Shown here piece after piece: positions 1 to 7,925 of a stretch of 64,000 bases of DNA. This DNA comes from Chitinophagales bacterium (GTDB lineage: Bacteria > Bacteroidota > Bacteroidia > Chitinophagales > JADIYW01). Each line of letters opens with the position of its first letter. Position 1 is the first letter of the stretch. The stretch is taken from assembly GCA_019694955.1 (NCBI GenBank), contig JAIBAX010000005.1:95053-159052 (forward strand). Reading direction: 5' to 3'. Position numbers and translations under genes: made by a program. Under the pieces are notes generated by a model. The model had not been told where the DNA came from. It worked only from the letters and a program-made list of their open reading frames with translations, and did not search any database.

Positions 1-768
1 ACCAAAGTCAAACCCCACTGATTTGATGCCAAAATTGACATCCTGTGTATTCTCCTCATCATCGATTAGTGCATCAAAGCTATTGCTACCATAAAACTGG
101 AACTTAGAGTCGTGCACATTGACGATACTATCTGCTGTAACCGTAAAATTCACATCTTCGATATCTATTTTACCAACTATGCCATCGGTGAGTAATTTAA
201 CATTTACACCAACGTCTAAACTATGTTTTTCATTGGAAAAAACATTTCTACCATAAGAAGCACCAATTTCTCCCCAAGAGGTAAAGCCAATACTCGACTT
301 TCCATCCTGCACGTATTCCACCCAATCCAATAAATCAAACTGTTGATTATATAGAGATGTCGCCAAATCTTCATCAATTCCATTTACGGATAGATTGCCT
401 CTGGCTTTAATAAAAAAGCCTATCGTATTTTTTTCTTTTATGCGCAACATAAACGAAGGTGCATTGGCAGTAGTACCAAAACGCATATCTTTATCTTCAC
501 CATTTAAATTTTCACCTACATGGGTATCTTGATCAAAATTGTTGGTCCAGTCCTTTATTTTACCTTTCATATATAGGTAATCATTCTCTGCCGTTACATC
601 CACGCCTATGATGCCCACCTGCCATTTCATATGTCCGCCGACGCCTAATGCCGGATTATAAGATTGCGCAGTCAATGCATCGAATGTACTGAAATTCAAT
701 CCTTGGAAACTTTGTCCGAAGGCGATATTTGTGGTAAGAACCAATATAACAAGAAAGACTTTCCTCAT
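1..768 (-). CDS. Outer-membrane beta-barrel-like protein, C-terminus cut by window edge
   Basis: The minus strand is open from an ATG at 768 to base 1 (256 codons) and continues beyond the window. The protein begins MRKVFLVILVLTTNIAFGQ, a signal peptide ending in a Gly-Gln site typical of Bacteroidota. The mature part starts with SFQGLNFSTFDALTAQSYNP and then alternates short hydrophobic strands with Gly/Asn/Asp-rich turns, as in an outer-membrane barrel. The opening (phrases such as QSYNPA followed by a description of structural strands) resembles the DUF5723 group of Bacteroidota outer-membrane proteins; this family assignment is from memory of the pattern only. No partner gene is obvious. 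The next gene (779-1453) is on the same strand 10 bases upstream, so the two may be co-transcribed. Confidence 0.75.
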   Translation of the reverse strand, partial: MRKVFLVILVLTTNIAFGQSFQGLNFSTFDALTAQSYNPALGVGGHMKWQVGIIGVDVTAENDYLYMKGKIKDWTNNFDQDTHVGENLNGEDKDMRFGTTANAPSFMLRIKEKNTIGFFIKARGNLSVNGIDEDLATSLYNQQFDLLDWVEYVQDGKSSIGFTSWGEIGASYGRNVFSNEKHSLDVGVNVKLLTDGIVGKIDIEDVNFTVTADSIVNVHDSKFQFYGSNSFDALIDDEENTQDVNFGIKSVGFDFG

Positions 769-778
769 ACAATCATTT

Positions 779-1453
779 TTAGAAGCCAAATATAGAATAA
801 TCTAATAATACATTATTGGTTAAGTCGGGAACGTTGTCCTTTTTTCTTTCGCCATGCGGATAGTGTTCTCTTTGATTTAGAGACATATAAAACAGTCCGA
901 TCATGTCGTCATGGTTTTTTCCGAGAACTTTACCAATCATATCGATTAGGAATTTACCTATTTCTATGGAGGCAACAAAGACAGGATTTGCAGCCATGGC
1001 AACTACGGTGCCAAAATTCCCTGCAAAGGTATCCATTTCCTTGCTGTTGATAATTTCCTGCATCACAGCACCCATTTCCCTTTGTTGCTCGTCGATTTCT
1101 ATGACAATACACTGCCAGTCGAACTGTTGTGGAATACTTTCTGACTGAAACAGCACGTACCCGACATCACCGAAGGTGATTTGCTGATTATCTTTTATAT
1201 GTTGGATGGGTGTGAGCTTCTTTGATTGAAAGGTAGTCGCCATCATCTGCTGTAACAAGGCATTCTTTTCATTTATATCATTAGCGTTAAGATAGGATTG
1301 CAAATCAGGCAGTTCTGTGTTTTCAGTAGTCACAAAACTCACCAATTGAACGGTCGCTTCTTTGCGACCTATTTTCCTTCTAAACCGACGTCCTTCCCGA
1401 TTATCGAAGATTTTGAGCTTATTGATTCTAAAATAAAACATGGCATTATGCAT
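779..1453 (-). CDS. Uncharacterised protein, about 220 residues
   Basis: I do not recognise a named domain. The ORF is 224 codons from the ATG at 1453. A second ATG at 1441 gives a start MFYFRINKLKIFDNREGRRF, which I think is the more natural one. There is no signal peptide. Two stretches are hydrophobic, VVAMAANPVFVASIEIGKFLIDMIGKVLG being the main one (about residues 150-180), so the protein may contact a membrane. The end is acidic and aromatic. It lies 10 bases upstream of the outer-membrane protein gene on the same strand, and its start faces the end of nothing else, so it may head a two-gene unit. Confidence 0.6.
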   Translation of the reverse strand: MHNAMFYFRINKLKIFDNREGRRFRRKIGRKEATVQLVSFVTTENTELPDLQSYLNANDINEKNALLQQMMATTFQSKKLTPIQHIKDNQQITFGDVGYVLFQSESIPQQFDWQCIVIEIDEQQREMGAVMQEIINSKEMDTFAGNFGTVVAMAANPVFVASIEIGKFLIDMIGKVLGKNHDDMIGLFYMSLNQREHYPHGERKKDNVPDLTNNVLLDYSIFGF

Positions 1454-1565
1454 TTAGCATATCAAGGTAAGCATTTCATTGAATAAATCCCCTATTTATT
1501 CAACGAAACGCCTTAAATTTTCAATAAAAGCATATAAACAAACCCAAACAAGGCTTAATTTTGAA

Positions 1566-2888
1566 TTATAATGTAGCATCACTCCCCACTTCCTTTGTTG
1601 GATAAGGTCTGATAATCAACCGCAATGTATGGTCATAATTGAAATAATTGTACAGCCAACCAACCATGACAATCAACTTATTCCTAAAACCTATCAGCGT
1701 CATCACGTGTACGAACATCCATGCTAACCAAGCGATGAATCCGCCCATTTTCACCTTACCTCCGGGGAAGTCCACCACCGCTTTATTTCTTCCTACGGTT
1801 GCCATAGAACCCTTGTCGAAATATTTAAAGGGTTTCATTTCGGCGTTCTTCATTTTCTTTTTGAGGTTCTCCCCTAATAAATCAGCTTGTTGGATAGCCA
1901 CTGGTGCTACCATAGGATGCCCTTTTGGCCATTCTTCACTGACCATACAGGCAATATCACCGAGGGCAAAGATGTTTTCATGTCCTTTTACTTTATTATA
2001 TGCATCTACCAACATCCTATTCGCAGGTCCTTTGCTTTCAGGATTCAATCCATTGATAGAAGCACCCATAACCCCTGCCGTCCATATCACTGTTTGCGTT
2101 CTAATATTCTTTCCATTATTTAGCTTAACGACATTATCTTCATAACCCGTAACTAATGTGTTTAGCCAAACATTTACGCCGAATTGCTTTACATATTTCA
2201 GTGCTTTCTCAGAAGAGTCATCACTCATTGCACTCAACAACTCACCAGATGCTTCAAAAAGATGTACTTGCATTCTCCTAAAATCCAATTCCGGATAATC
2301 TTTGGGTAGGATATGATTCTTCATTTCGCCCAATGCACCTGCCAATTCCACCCCAGTAGGTCCACCGCCAACGATGGCAATATTTAGCAAGCTTTCTTTT
2401 TCTGTCTCATCTTTTGTGAGGAGTGCTTTTTCGAAATTTTGCAGGATATAGCTGCGCAAATCCAATGCCTGATTGACGCTTTTCAGTTGCATCATTTGTG
2501 CTGAAACTTCCCGAGTGAAATTAAAGAAATTCGTCTTACTACCTGTGGCAATCACCAAATAATCATAGGATAAGCGGCCTATATTTGTTTCTAGGATATT
2601 TTCTTGCGGATAAATTTCCAACACTTCAGCCATGCGGAATATAGCATTTGGCACATTACGCAGGGCTTTACGAAGCGGATAGGCAATTGAACTCGGCTCC
2701 AATCCTCCTGTTGCCACTTGATATAGTAAAGGTTGGAAAGTATGGAAATTATGCTTATCCAACATAACAACCTGCAAATCAGCGCTTTTTAATTTCTGCG
2801 TTAATTCTATGCCGGCAAATCCTCCGCCAATAATCACCAATCTTTTCTGTCCGGTATCCGGAATCATCAAGTCGCTATGCTGATTCAT
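1566..2888 (-). CDS. ndh: Type II NADH dehydrogenase / FAD-dependent pyridine nucleotide oxidoreductase
   Basis: This 440-residue protein has the two dinucleotide-binding folds of the NDH-2 family. The FAD site is VIIGGGFAGIELTQ (residues about 18-31). The NADH site is VGGGPTGVELAGALGEM (about 173-189). The third FAD contact is FALGDIACM (about 308-316). The C-terminal region contains a hydrophobic, amphipathic stretch (WLAWMFVHVMTLIGFRNKLIVMVGWLYNYF) of the kind that anchors NDH-2 to the inner face of the membrane. The expected role is non-proton-pumping oxidation of NADH with electrons passed to menaquinone. The length fits the family. It stands alone on the minus strand and has its own likely promoter (-7 element near 2900-2907). 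Confidence 0.9.
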   Translation of the reverse strand: MNQHSDLMIPDTGQKRLVIIGGGFAGIELTQKLKSADLQVVMLDKHNFHTFQPLLYQVATGGLEPSSIAYPLRKALRNVPNAIFRMAEVLEIYPQENILETNIGRLSYDYLVIATGSKTNFFNFTREVSAQMMQLKSVNQALDLRSYILQNFEKALLTKDETEKESLLNIAIVGGGPTGVELAGALGEMKNHILPKDYPELDFRRMQVHLFEASGELLSAMSDDSSEKALKYVKQFGVNVWLNTLVTGYEDNVVKLNNGKNIRTQTVIWTAGVMGASINGLNPESKGPANRMLVDAYNKVKGHENIFALGDIACMVSEEWPKGHPMVAPVAIQQADLLGENLKKKMKNAEMKPFKYFDKGSMATVGRNKAVVDFPGGKVKMGGFIAWLAWMFVHVMTLIGFRNKLIVMVGWLYNYFNYDHTLRLIIRPYPTKEVGSDATL

Positions 2889-2899
2889 AATTTTTTTCT

Positions 2900-2907
2900 C
2901 AAAGGTA
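2900..2907 (-). promoter_or_regulatory. Likely -7 promoter element for the NADH dehydrogenase gene
   Basis: Read on the minus strand the bases are TACCTTTG, an exact match to the Bacteroidota -7 consensus TAnnTTTG, 11 bases before the ATG at 2888. The upstream TTG-type element is weak: TTTTGG lies only about 15 bases away. Confidence 0.4.
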
Positions 2908-2961
2908 TATGAAAGAAATTACCAAAAGTTTAAGACATTCTTTTATTTTTGATACGAATTT

Positions 2962-3238
2962 TACGGTTCTTGGTTCACGGTTCATGGTTCACGGTTCACG
3001 GAAATTTGGGGATTTGGAGATGTGAGAATGTGAAAATTTGGGGATTTGGAGATGTGAGAATGTGGAAATTTGGGGATTTGGAGATGTGAGAATGTGGAAA
3101 TTTGGGGATGTGGAGATGTGAGAATGTGAAAATTTGGGGATGTGGAGATGTGAGATGGGGATGTGGAGATGTGAGAATGTGAAAATTTGGAAATTTGGAG
3201 ATGTGAGAATGTGGAAATTTGGAGATTTAGGGATGTGG
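2962..3238 (+). repeat. 32-bp tandem minisatellite preceded by short GGTTCACGG repeats
   Basis: From 2962 to about 3000 the sequence repeats GGTTCACGGTTCATGGTT. From 3001 it becomes a tandem array of a 32-base unit (GAAATTTGGGGATTTGGAGA followed by TGTGAGAATGTG), with about seven copies to 3238. One copy is internally shortened (around 3129-3181), and copies alternate between GATTTGG and GATGTGG. The run happens to keep a reading frame open, but the frame encodes only low-complexity SHISTSPN-like text, so it is not a gene. Fragments of the same words recur at 4122-4222 and, inverted, at 54340-54478. The whole 2908-3354 gap otherwise holds no gene. Confidence 0.9.
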
Positions 3239-3354
3239 TAATTTGCTCACACTTCACGGCGAATCTCATCCGTGGTAATGACCATTTGACAGTTGACCAT
3301 TTAACTAACCATCAGAAATCTTACCACTTAAGACTAACAACTAACAACATAAAT

Positions 3355-4116
3355 ATGGATTTTATACGAATTGAAAGAAAGGAGAATTTTGCTATTGTTG
3401 CCTTAGACAGGGGAAAATCAAATCCGATGAATCATCAACTGGTGATGGAACTCAGGAAAACCATTGCTGATATATCAGCAGATACTGCGATGAAAGGAAT
3501 GATACTCACCGGAAAGGAGCATTTTTTTACGGCAGGATTGGATTTATTGGAACTTTTCTATTACGATCAGGAACAGTTCAGAATATTTTGGAGTGATTTT
3601 GCTAAGTTGATTTATGAACTTGCCGCCTTTGACAAACCTTTGGTGTGTGCTATCACGGGACACAGTCCTGCCGGTGGAACAGTGATGGCTGTTTGTGCCG
3701 ATTATCGCATCATGGCAGACGGCAATTATAAGATTGGTTTGAATGAAATCCCCGTAGGCATTGTTGTCCCGGAAGGGATTTTTGCCTTATATGCAGTGCT
3801 ATTAGGAGAAAAACGGGCTTATCAATACTTACTAGAAGGGAAACTATATGCGCCACAACATGCCTTAGATATTGGCATGGTGGACGAAGTCGTTACCTCA
3901 GAACAGGTATTGGAAAAAGCGGAAGCGCAGATGCGTATTTATACCGGATTCAACGAAAACGCTTGGCGGACAACCAAAAGGAACCTTAGAAGAGAAGTAT
4001 TAACCAGAATGGATTTCAGCAAAGGGGATGAATTTGAAAAAGGTCAGCAACAATGGTGGTCTCCTGAATGCAGGGCTATTTTGCAGGGTTTTGTAGATAA
4101 ATTTGGGAAGAAGTAA
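3355..4116 (+). CDS. Enoyl-CoA hydratase/isomerase family protein
   Basis: The 253-residue product starts MDFIRIERKENFAIVALDRG at 3355. The open frame extends upstream to 3187 only because it crosses the minisatellite, so I reject the longer start. Crotonase-fold signatures are visible: an oxyanion-hole strand around FFTAGLDLLELF (about residues 58-70) and ITGHSPAGGTVMAVCADYRIMA (about 101-122), followed by GLNEIPVGIVVPEGIF. The usual catalytic Glu pair of hydratases is not clear in this sequence, so hydratase versus isomerase or another crotonase reaction cannot be decided. Length is standard for a single-domain member. It is probably cytoplasmic and monocistronic. Dispersed repeats lie on both sides. 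Confidence 0.85.
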   Translation: MDFIRIERKENFAIVALDRGKSNPMNHQLVMELRKTIADISADTAMKGMILTGKEHFFTAGLDLLELFYYDQEQFRIFWSDFAKLIYELAAFDKPLVCAITGHSPAGGTVMAVCADYRIMADGNYKIGLNEIPVGIVVPEGIFALYAVLLGEKRAYQYLLEGKLYAPQHALDIGMVDEVVTSEQVLEKAEAQMRIYTGFNENAWRTTKRNLRREVLTRMDFSKGDEFEKGQQQWWSPECRAILQGFVDKFGKK

Positions 4117-4121
4117 TGGTG

Positions 4122-4222
4122 TTGTTCTCGGTTCTCGGTTCTCGGTTCACGGTTCACAGTGTACGGATGTCGTAATACGCAATACGAGCGTCGCTGGACT
4201 AATAAAGGAGATTTGGGAATGT
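4122..4222 (+). repeat. Dispersed intergenic repeat (GGTTCTCGG / GTATTGCG family)
   Basis: The gap after the enoyl-CoA hydratase gene contains GGTTCTCGGTTCTCGGTTC, then GGTTCACGGTTCACAG, then GTCGTAATACGCAATACGA, then GAGATTTGGGAATGTGAAGG. These words match those at 2962-3238, 13066-13093 and 54340-54478, in either orientation. No coding function. Confidence 0.75.
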
Positions 4223-4245
4223 GAAGGTTCACACGTCAAATTAGT

Positions 4246-4866
4246 TTAAAATATTAAGAACCCGATTCCCGTTCTTAAGGAAAAACCTGTTGAAGGAGTA
4301 TTATTGCTTTTACCTGCAAACAAATTTGCAGAATATCTTCCAAAATTAAACCACCCATATTCAGAGTTCACGGGTATGTTTGTTTGATCCAAAAAAATAC
4401 CAATATCTAACATTAACCATCTTTTAAATATATATTGATAACCGCCACCAAGTTTCCAATTTCTAAAAGGAACCTTATTATATTCAATATTATTCGCATT
4501 AAAATTTGCAAAACCAAAATGATAGGTAAACTCCGTATATCCGCCTAAAGGTGGATTCACAATACTTTTTCTCCAGAACTTCTTTAATCCAACACCAAAT
4601 CTATTTTCGTGGATGGTAAATTTACTAGTAGCTCCTGTATTGAAATTATACACTTCAGAAGGTTTGTTTAAAAATCTATAATCAAATCTAAGGCTTGCAC
4701 CTTTAAATAAGAGATACTCTACAGATACATTTGCACCACGATCTAAATAGGAAGCTGTCAAATCAGACATTATAAAAAACCTTTTACCTAAATGTCCTGG
4801 CACTTGAGAGAATATTTCAGATGAAATAAGGCAAAAAAAAGTCAGAATAACAAGTGATTTTCTCAT
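4246..4866 (-). CDS. Small exported outer-membrane beta-barrel protein
   Basis: The 206-residue protein begins MRKSLVILTFFCLISSEIFSQ, a signal peptide. The rest is a run of alternating polar/hydrophobic strands with aromatic ends (FRFDYRFLNKP, GGYTEFTYHFGFANF, KLGGGYQYIFKRW) and finishes in TGFSLRTGIGFLIF, whose last residue is Phe as is usual for outer-membrane barrels. No specific family is recognised. It is the last gene of a minus-strand group with the lipoprotein at 4868-5611, one base away, and the broken M48-type protease gene upstream, so the three were probably one operon. Confidence 0.7.
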   Translation of the reverse strand: MRKSLVILTFFCLISSEIFSQVPGHLGKRFFIMSDLTASYLDRGANVSVEYLLFKGASLRFDYRFLNKPSEVYNFNTGATSKFTIHENRFGVGLKKFWRKSIVNPPLGGYTEFTYHFGFANFNANNIEYNKVPFRNWKLGGGYQYIFKRWLMLDIGIFLDQTNIPVNSEYGWFNFGRYSANLFAGKSNNTPSTGFSLRTGIGFLIF

Positions 4867-4867
4867 C

Positions 4868-5611
4868 TTACTTTAAGGATTTTAATTTTAAGAATGAATT
4901 ATAAATAACATTATCCAAGTATGTTTGTGAAGGCTTTTCTTTCATTGTCAACTCTTCCAAATAGACAATTTCTCCCAACTCAGCATCAACAATTATGTTA
5001 TAGTATAGTGTTACATAATTGCCTTTAAATGCCTTTAGCGGTGCCACAAAAAGATATAAATAATTACTTTTATATGTATTTTTAACACTTATAACACCTT
5101 GAATAGCAAAATACTTGGTGCCATATTTTTCGATAAGTTCTTCGAAATCAGGATTTATCTTTTGTGTCACAACCGTCTTTCTAGTTTTTTGCGTATATCT
5201 ATTTACAAACAGCTTAACTTTGGTTTGTTCCAACTTAATATTTTGGAATGTAATAGCACTAAAAACTTGATCCTTTAATGGTTTTAATAAGTTGTAATAT
5301 ATACTATCCGTTTCTTTAATCTTTTCAGGCTCAACAATAGATAATTTTATATCATTTTTATCTGCACAATACTTCAATGAATTTAAAAAATTGGACTTCA
5401 CCTCCGCGGTTTTATCATAAGATTCAGGGAATGTTTTCTTCTTCTCTAAATAGTATACATCCGGCGCAATGCTAACAATTTTCTTAATTTCTTTGATGCT
5501 ATTTTTTTCCAAAGGTTTCTTAACTATAACCCCACGATAATAACGTCCCATACAGGAAGTAGTTAAAAAAACACTCAATATGCATATCACAAATAATTGA
5601 ACCTGTCTCAT
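4868..5611 (-). CDS. Putative lipoprotein of unknown function
   Basis: The product is 247 residues and starts MRQVQLFVICILSVFLTTSC, a type II signal sequence with lipobox TTSC; the acylated Cys is residue 20. The mature part is Lys-rich with no domain I recognise; it has a pattern KKIVSIAPDVYYLEKK followed by alternating strands (YLYLFVAPLKAFKGNYVTLYYNIIVDAELGEIVYLEEL). Its ATG overlaps the end of the upstream broken protease gene by four bases (ATGA), which shows that these genes were translationally coupled. It lies one base before the outer-membrane protein gene, so an envelope role is likely. Confidence 0.7.
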   Translation of the reverse strand: MRQVQLFVICILSVFLTTSCMGRYYRGVIVKKPLEKNSIKEIKKIVSIAPDVYYLEKKKTFPESYDKTAEVKSNFLNSLKYCADKNDIKLSIVEPEKIKETDSIYYNLLKPLKDQVFSAITFQNIKLEQTKVKLFVNRYTQKTRKTVVTQKINPDFEELIEKYGTKYFAIQGVISVKNTYKSNYLYLFVAPLKAFKGNYVTLYYNIIVDAELGEIVYLEELTMKEKPSQTYLDNVIYNSFLKLKSLK

Positions 5612-7094
5612 CTTATTTCTTTTAGAAGTGCATTAACATGAAGATGGTACTTTCCATTTGGGAACTTTTGGAGATACTCCTCAAAAATATTTATTGCTTG
5701 GGAAGAGAAATCCTCTAAGAAGTTTAGTTTCCCAGCAAACAGCAATATTGCCTCACTATCAGGGAATTTTTCTTTTCTTCGATTAACGACATTTAAGGAC
5801 AACTCACTAAACTTTTCTTTGTTCTCTATTAACCTCTGAAATGCTTTGGCATAAGCACCAAACCCATCACTTTCTGACTCAGCAAATTCATCAACAGTAT
5901 AATCTAAAACTTCATTATTTAAATAGTAGTTTGTCCAATACAAAGCAGCGCAAATCATCTCTTGCAAGTATTTATTACTAGAAAAGGTATCACTTAAAAC
6001 TAAACTTTCGTACAAAAGCTTTCTAAACTTAAGTTTCTGATAACAATTTTGTACAATTTCAAAATCTACGACATTTTATATAAAATAAAAACCTTGTTCA
6101 GAAATTAGAAAATATGGTTGATTATCAAGAGTATCTACATGTGATTCCATTATGAGTGAATCAATCCTTACTTTAATATCTGGATGAGTGCTAAGAACAT
6201 CTTCTGAAGCAATCTTGCTAGAGTCAACCTCTGCTTCTTCAAAAGTTTCGATGGAAGATGTTTCTTTCTCTTCATTTCTTACAGCCTTAACAGTTGTTTT
6301 CACCTCAGGTTCACGCGTTTTCAAAACAGTGCTTTTCTCTTTGTAAAATACCGCTGAATCTGCATTGAAAAGTTCTGACAAGTCGACAAATTCTCTGTTA
6401 ATACCATTCTCAATACTGTCTAGTATATTCATTACCTGTAATGCAGCAGTTTGATTATAGCCTAATTCTTTAAATAGCTTAAAGCCTTCTCTATCTGCTT
6501 CCAACTCTTGCTCTCTAGAGTAAGACAATGCTTTTAGATAATTTTCGAAATCCTCTTCAATATTTAATTTATCGTCCTTTCCATTAAGGCTTAAACTATA
6601 TTCAAATTGCTTTAAGCTATGTTTTAATTTATAATGCGCTATTTCATGGCATAAGACAAAAGCAATTTGTGCCTCATTTTCTAATAACTTTAAAAGCGGT
6701 AAATTAAATACAATAGTACCATCCACAAAAGTAGCAGCATTGGGAATGTCATATCTTGTCACAAAAACATTAACTTCTTTTCTTACATCTGGCTCATTTG
6801 CTAAGATTTTATCCAATATAGAAGTAATATAATTACTCATAGTATCATTATAGTAAATCTGACCACTTTGCAATGAAAAGCCGAAGACAATGAGAACTCT
6901 TCTTTATCTTCTTTAGCCAATTTACTAGAAGAAATAAACTTATTAATTTCAGTTTTTTTTTGTGCAGTGGATTGAAGAATTTCCTCTGGAATCAATGGGT
7001 TTAACTTAATTGGAGTATAATTTTTTTCAAAATCTTGCGCATATATTGTTCTTGCAACCAATAAAAATAAAAGAAATAATACCTGTTTTGACAT
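5608..7094 (-). pseudogene. M48-type metalloprotease gene broken by a frameshift and an in-frame stop
   Basis: Three open pieces line up as one gene. The first piece starts MSKQVLFLLFLLVARTIYAQ (signal peptide, start 7094) and runs to ...EEFSLSSAF. The frame must then lose one base near 6874-6875 to continue as LQSGQIYYNDTMSNYI. That piece carries the zinc site LCHEIAHYKLKH (HExxH) and SREQELEADREG, with the third ligand Glu, of M48 proteases. It ends at a TAA at 6076-6078. In the same frame the sequence goes on after the stop as VDFEIVQNCYQKLKFRKLLY and then a helical, TPR-like tail ending at 5608, which overlaps the downstream lipoprotein start by ATGA. One missing base and one stop codon suggest decay. 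Sequencing error could explain the first lesion but is less likely for both. Confidence 0.8.
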
Positions 7095-7363
7095 CTGATT
7101 GTATAACTTGTGCAAAAAAAAGTAAAACCTATTAAAGAGTAAAAGCCCAATACTTTTATTATTAATAACTTAATATCTGCTACCGAACCTTACAAACTCA
7201 AGAGCATTTAAACTCAGAATCCGCGTTAGACTTAGTAACGAAAGGAAATTATATAAAATAGCTATGATATGAAGTAGAATTTTCTTATAGTAATTTCTAA
7301 TGCTGATGCTGGGTTAAAAGTGATTGGTAACATATTTTCACAAATTACTATCCACTTCCTTCT

Positions 7364-7371
7364 TAACTTTG
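7364..7371 (+). promoter_or_regulatory. Likely -7 promoter element
   Basis: TAACTTTG matches TAnnTTTG exactly and ends 11 bases before the ATG at 7383. No good TTG-type upstream element is seen at the expected spacing. Confidence 0.45.
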
Positions 7372-7382
7372 TAAAAAAAATT

Positions 7383-7892
7383 ATGCAGACACACTCCTCT
7401 CTTCTTTTGCGAATCAGAATTACGTTGGTAATTTTTATGATTGCACTTGCTCTAAGTGGCATCACCGCTTTTCCGATTGTTTGGGAAATAAACACCTTAT
7501 TGCCGTGGCTCAATGCGCAGGATTGGATTACCCAATATTTTCCTAACATGCTCGCCTTTTTAAACCATATCCACGAAGGCGTAAACATGATGAACACAAA
7601 CTATAAGTTTATCTTTTATGGAACTGACTGGCTGGCTTTTGCACATATCGTTATCGCCATTGCTTTTATCGGACCACTCAGAGACCCAGTAAGAAATAAA
7701 TGGGTCATTGACTTCGGCATCATCAACTGCTTACTAGTATTTCCGCTTGCTTTCATCATGGGACCTATTCGCGAAATACCGCTTATTTGGCGTATCATCG
7801 ATTGTAGCTTTGGTGTTTTTGGTTTGATTCCCTTATTTTTAGTGAGAAAGTGGATAAATGAATTAGAAATAAGAAGTTCTGCCGCCCATTAA
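7383..7892 (+). CDS. Four-helix integral membrane protein of unknown function
   Basis: I choose the ATG at 7383 (MQTHSSLLLRIRITLVIFMI), which follows a promoter element; an open frame reaches back to 7320 but adds only sequence covering that promoter. The 169-residue protein has four membrane segments: about residues 13-30, 77-92 (LAFAHIVIAIAFIGPL), 103-122 (FGIINCLLVFPLAFIMGPI) and 129-148 (WRIIDCSFGVFGLIPLFLV). A conserved-looking motif GPLRDPVRNKWVIDFG lies between helices 2 and 3. No named family is recognised. The gene ends inside a long hairpin shared with the convergent DUF4139 gene. Confidence 0.7.
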   Translation: MQTHSSLLLRIRITLVIFMIALALSGITAFPIVWEINTLLPWLNAQDWITQYFPNMLAFLNHIHEGVNMMNTNYKFIFYGTDWLAFAHIVIAIAFIGPLRDPVRNKWVIDFGIINCLLVFPLAFIMGPIREIPLIWRIIDCSFGVFGLIPLFLVRKWINELEIRSSAAH

Positions 7893-7914
7893 AGAAATGA
7901 TGGCAGAACTTCTT
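7871..7914. terminator. Bidirectional terminator hairpin between convergent genes
   Basis: AAGAAGTTCTGCC (7871-7883) is perfectly complementary to GGCAGAACTTCTT (7902-7914), a 13-bp stem with an 18-base loop. It includes the last codons of the plus-strand gene and lies just past the end of the minus-strand gene. The stem serves both directions. There is no long T-run. Confidence 0.7.
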
Positions 7915-7925
7915 AGAAATCTTCT

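Noticed and set aside
2962..3238. CRISPR array
   Set aside because: Units are contiguous with no unique spacers and no cas gene is near.
2982..3269. Open frame on the minus strand over the minisatellite
   Set aside because: It encodes only repeated HISTSPN-like text created by the 32-bp repeats and has no promoter; it also reverses into non-coding repeat words.
3187..3354. Longer start for the enoyl-CoA hydratase gene
   Set aside because: The extra 56 codons are translated minisatellite; the family begins at the MDFIRIERK start at 3355.
6870..6881. Programmed frameshift in the protease gene
   Set aside because: No clear slippery heptamer was seen, and a second lesion (TAA at 6076-6078) lies downstream in the same gene, so decay is simpler.
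7262..7597. 111-codon minus-strand open frame
   Set aside because: It overlaps the well-supported four-helix membrane protein on the plus strand and has a composition typical of a shadow frame.
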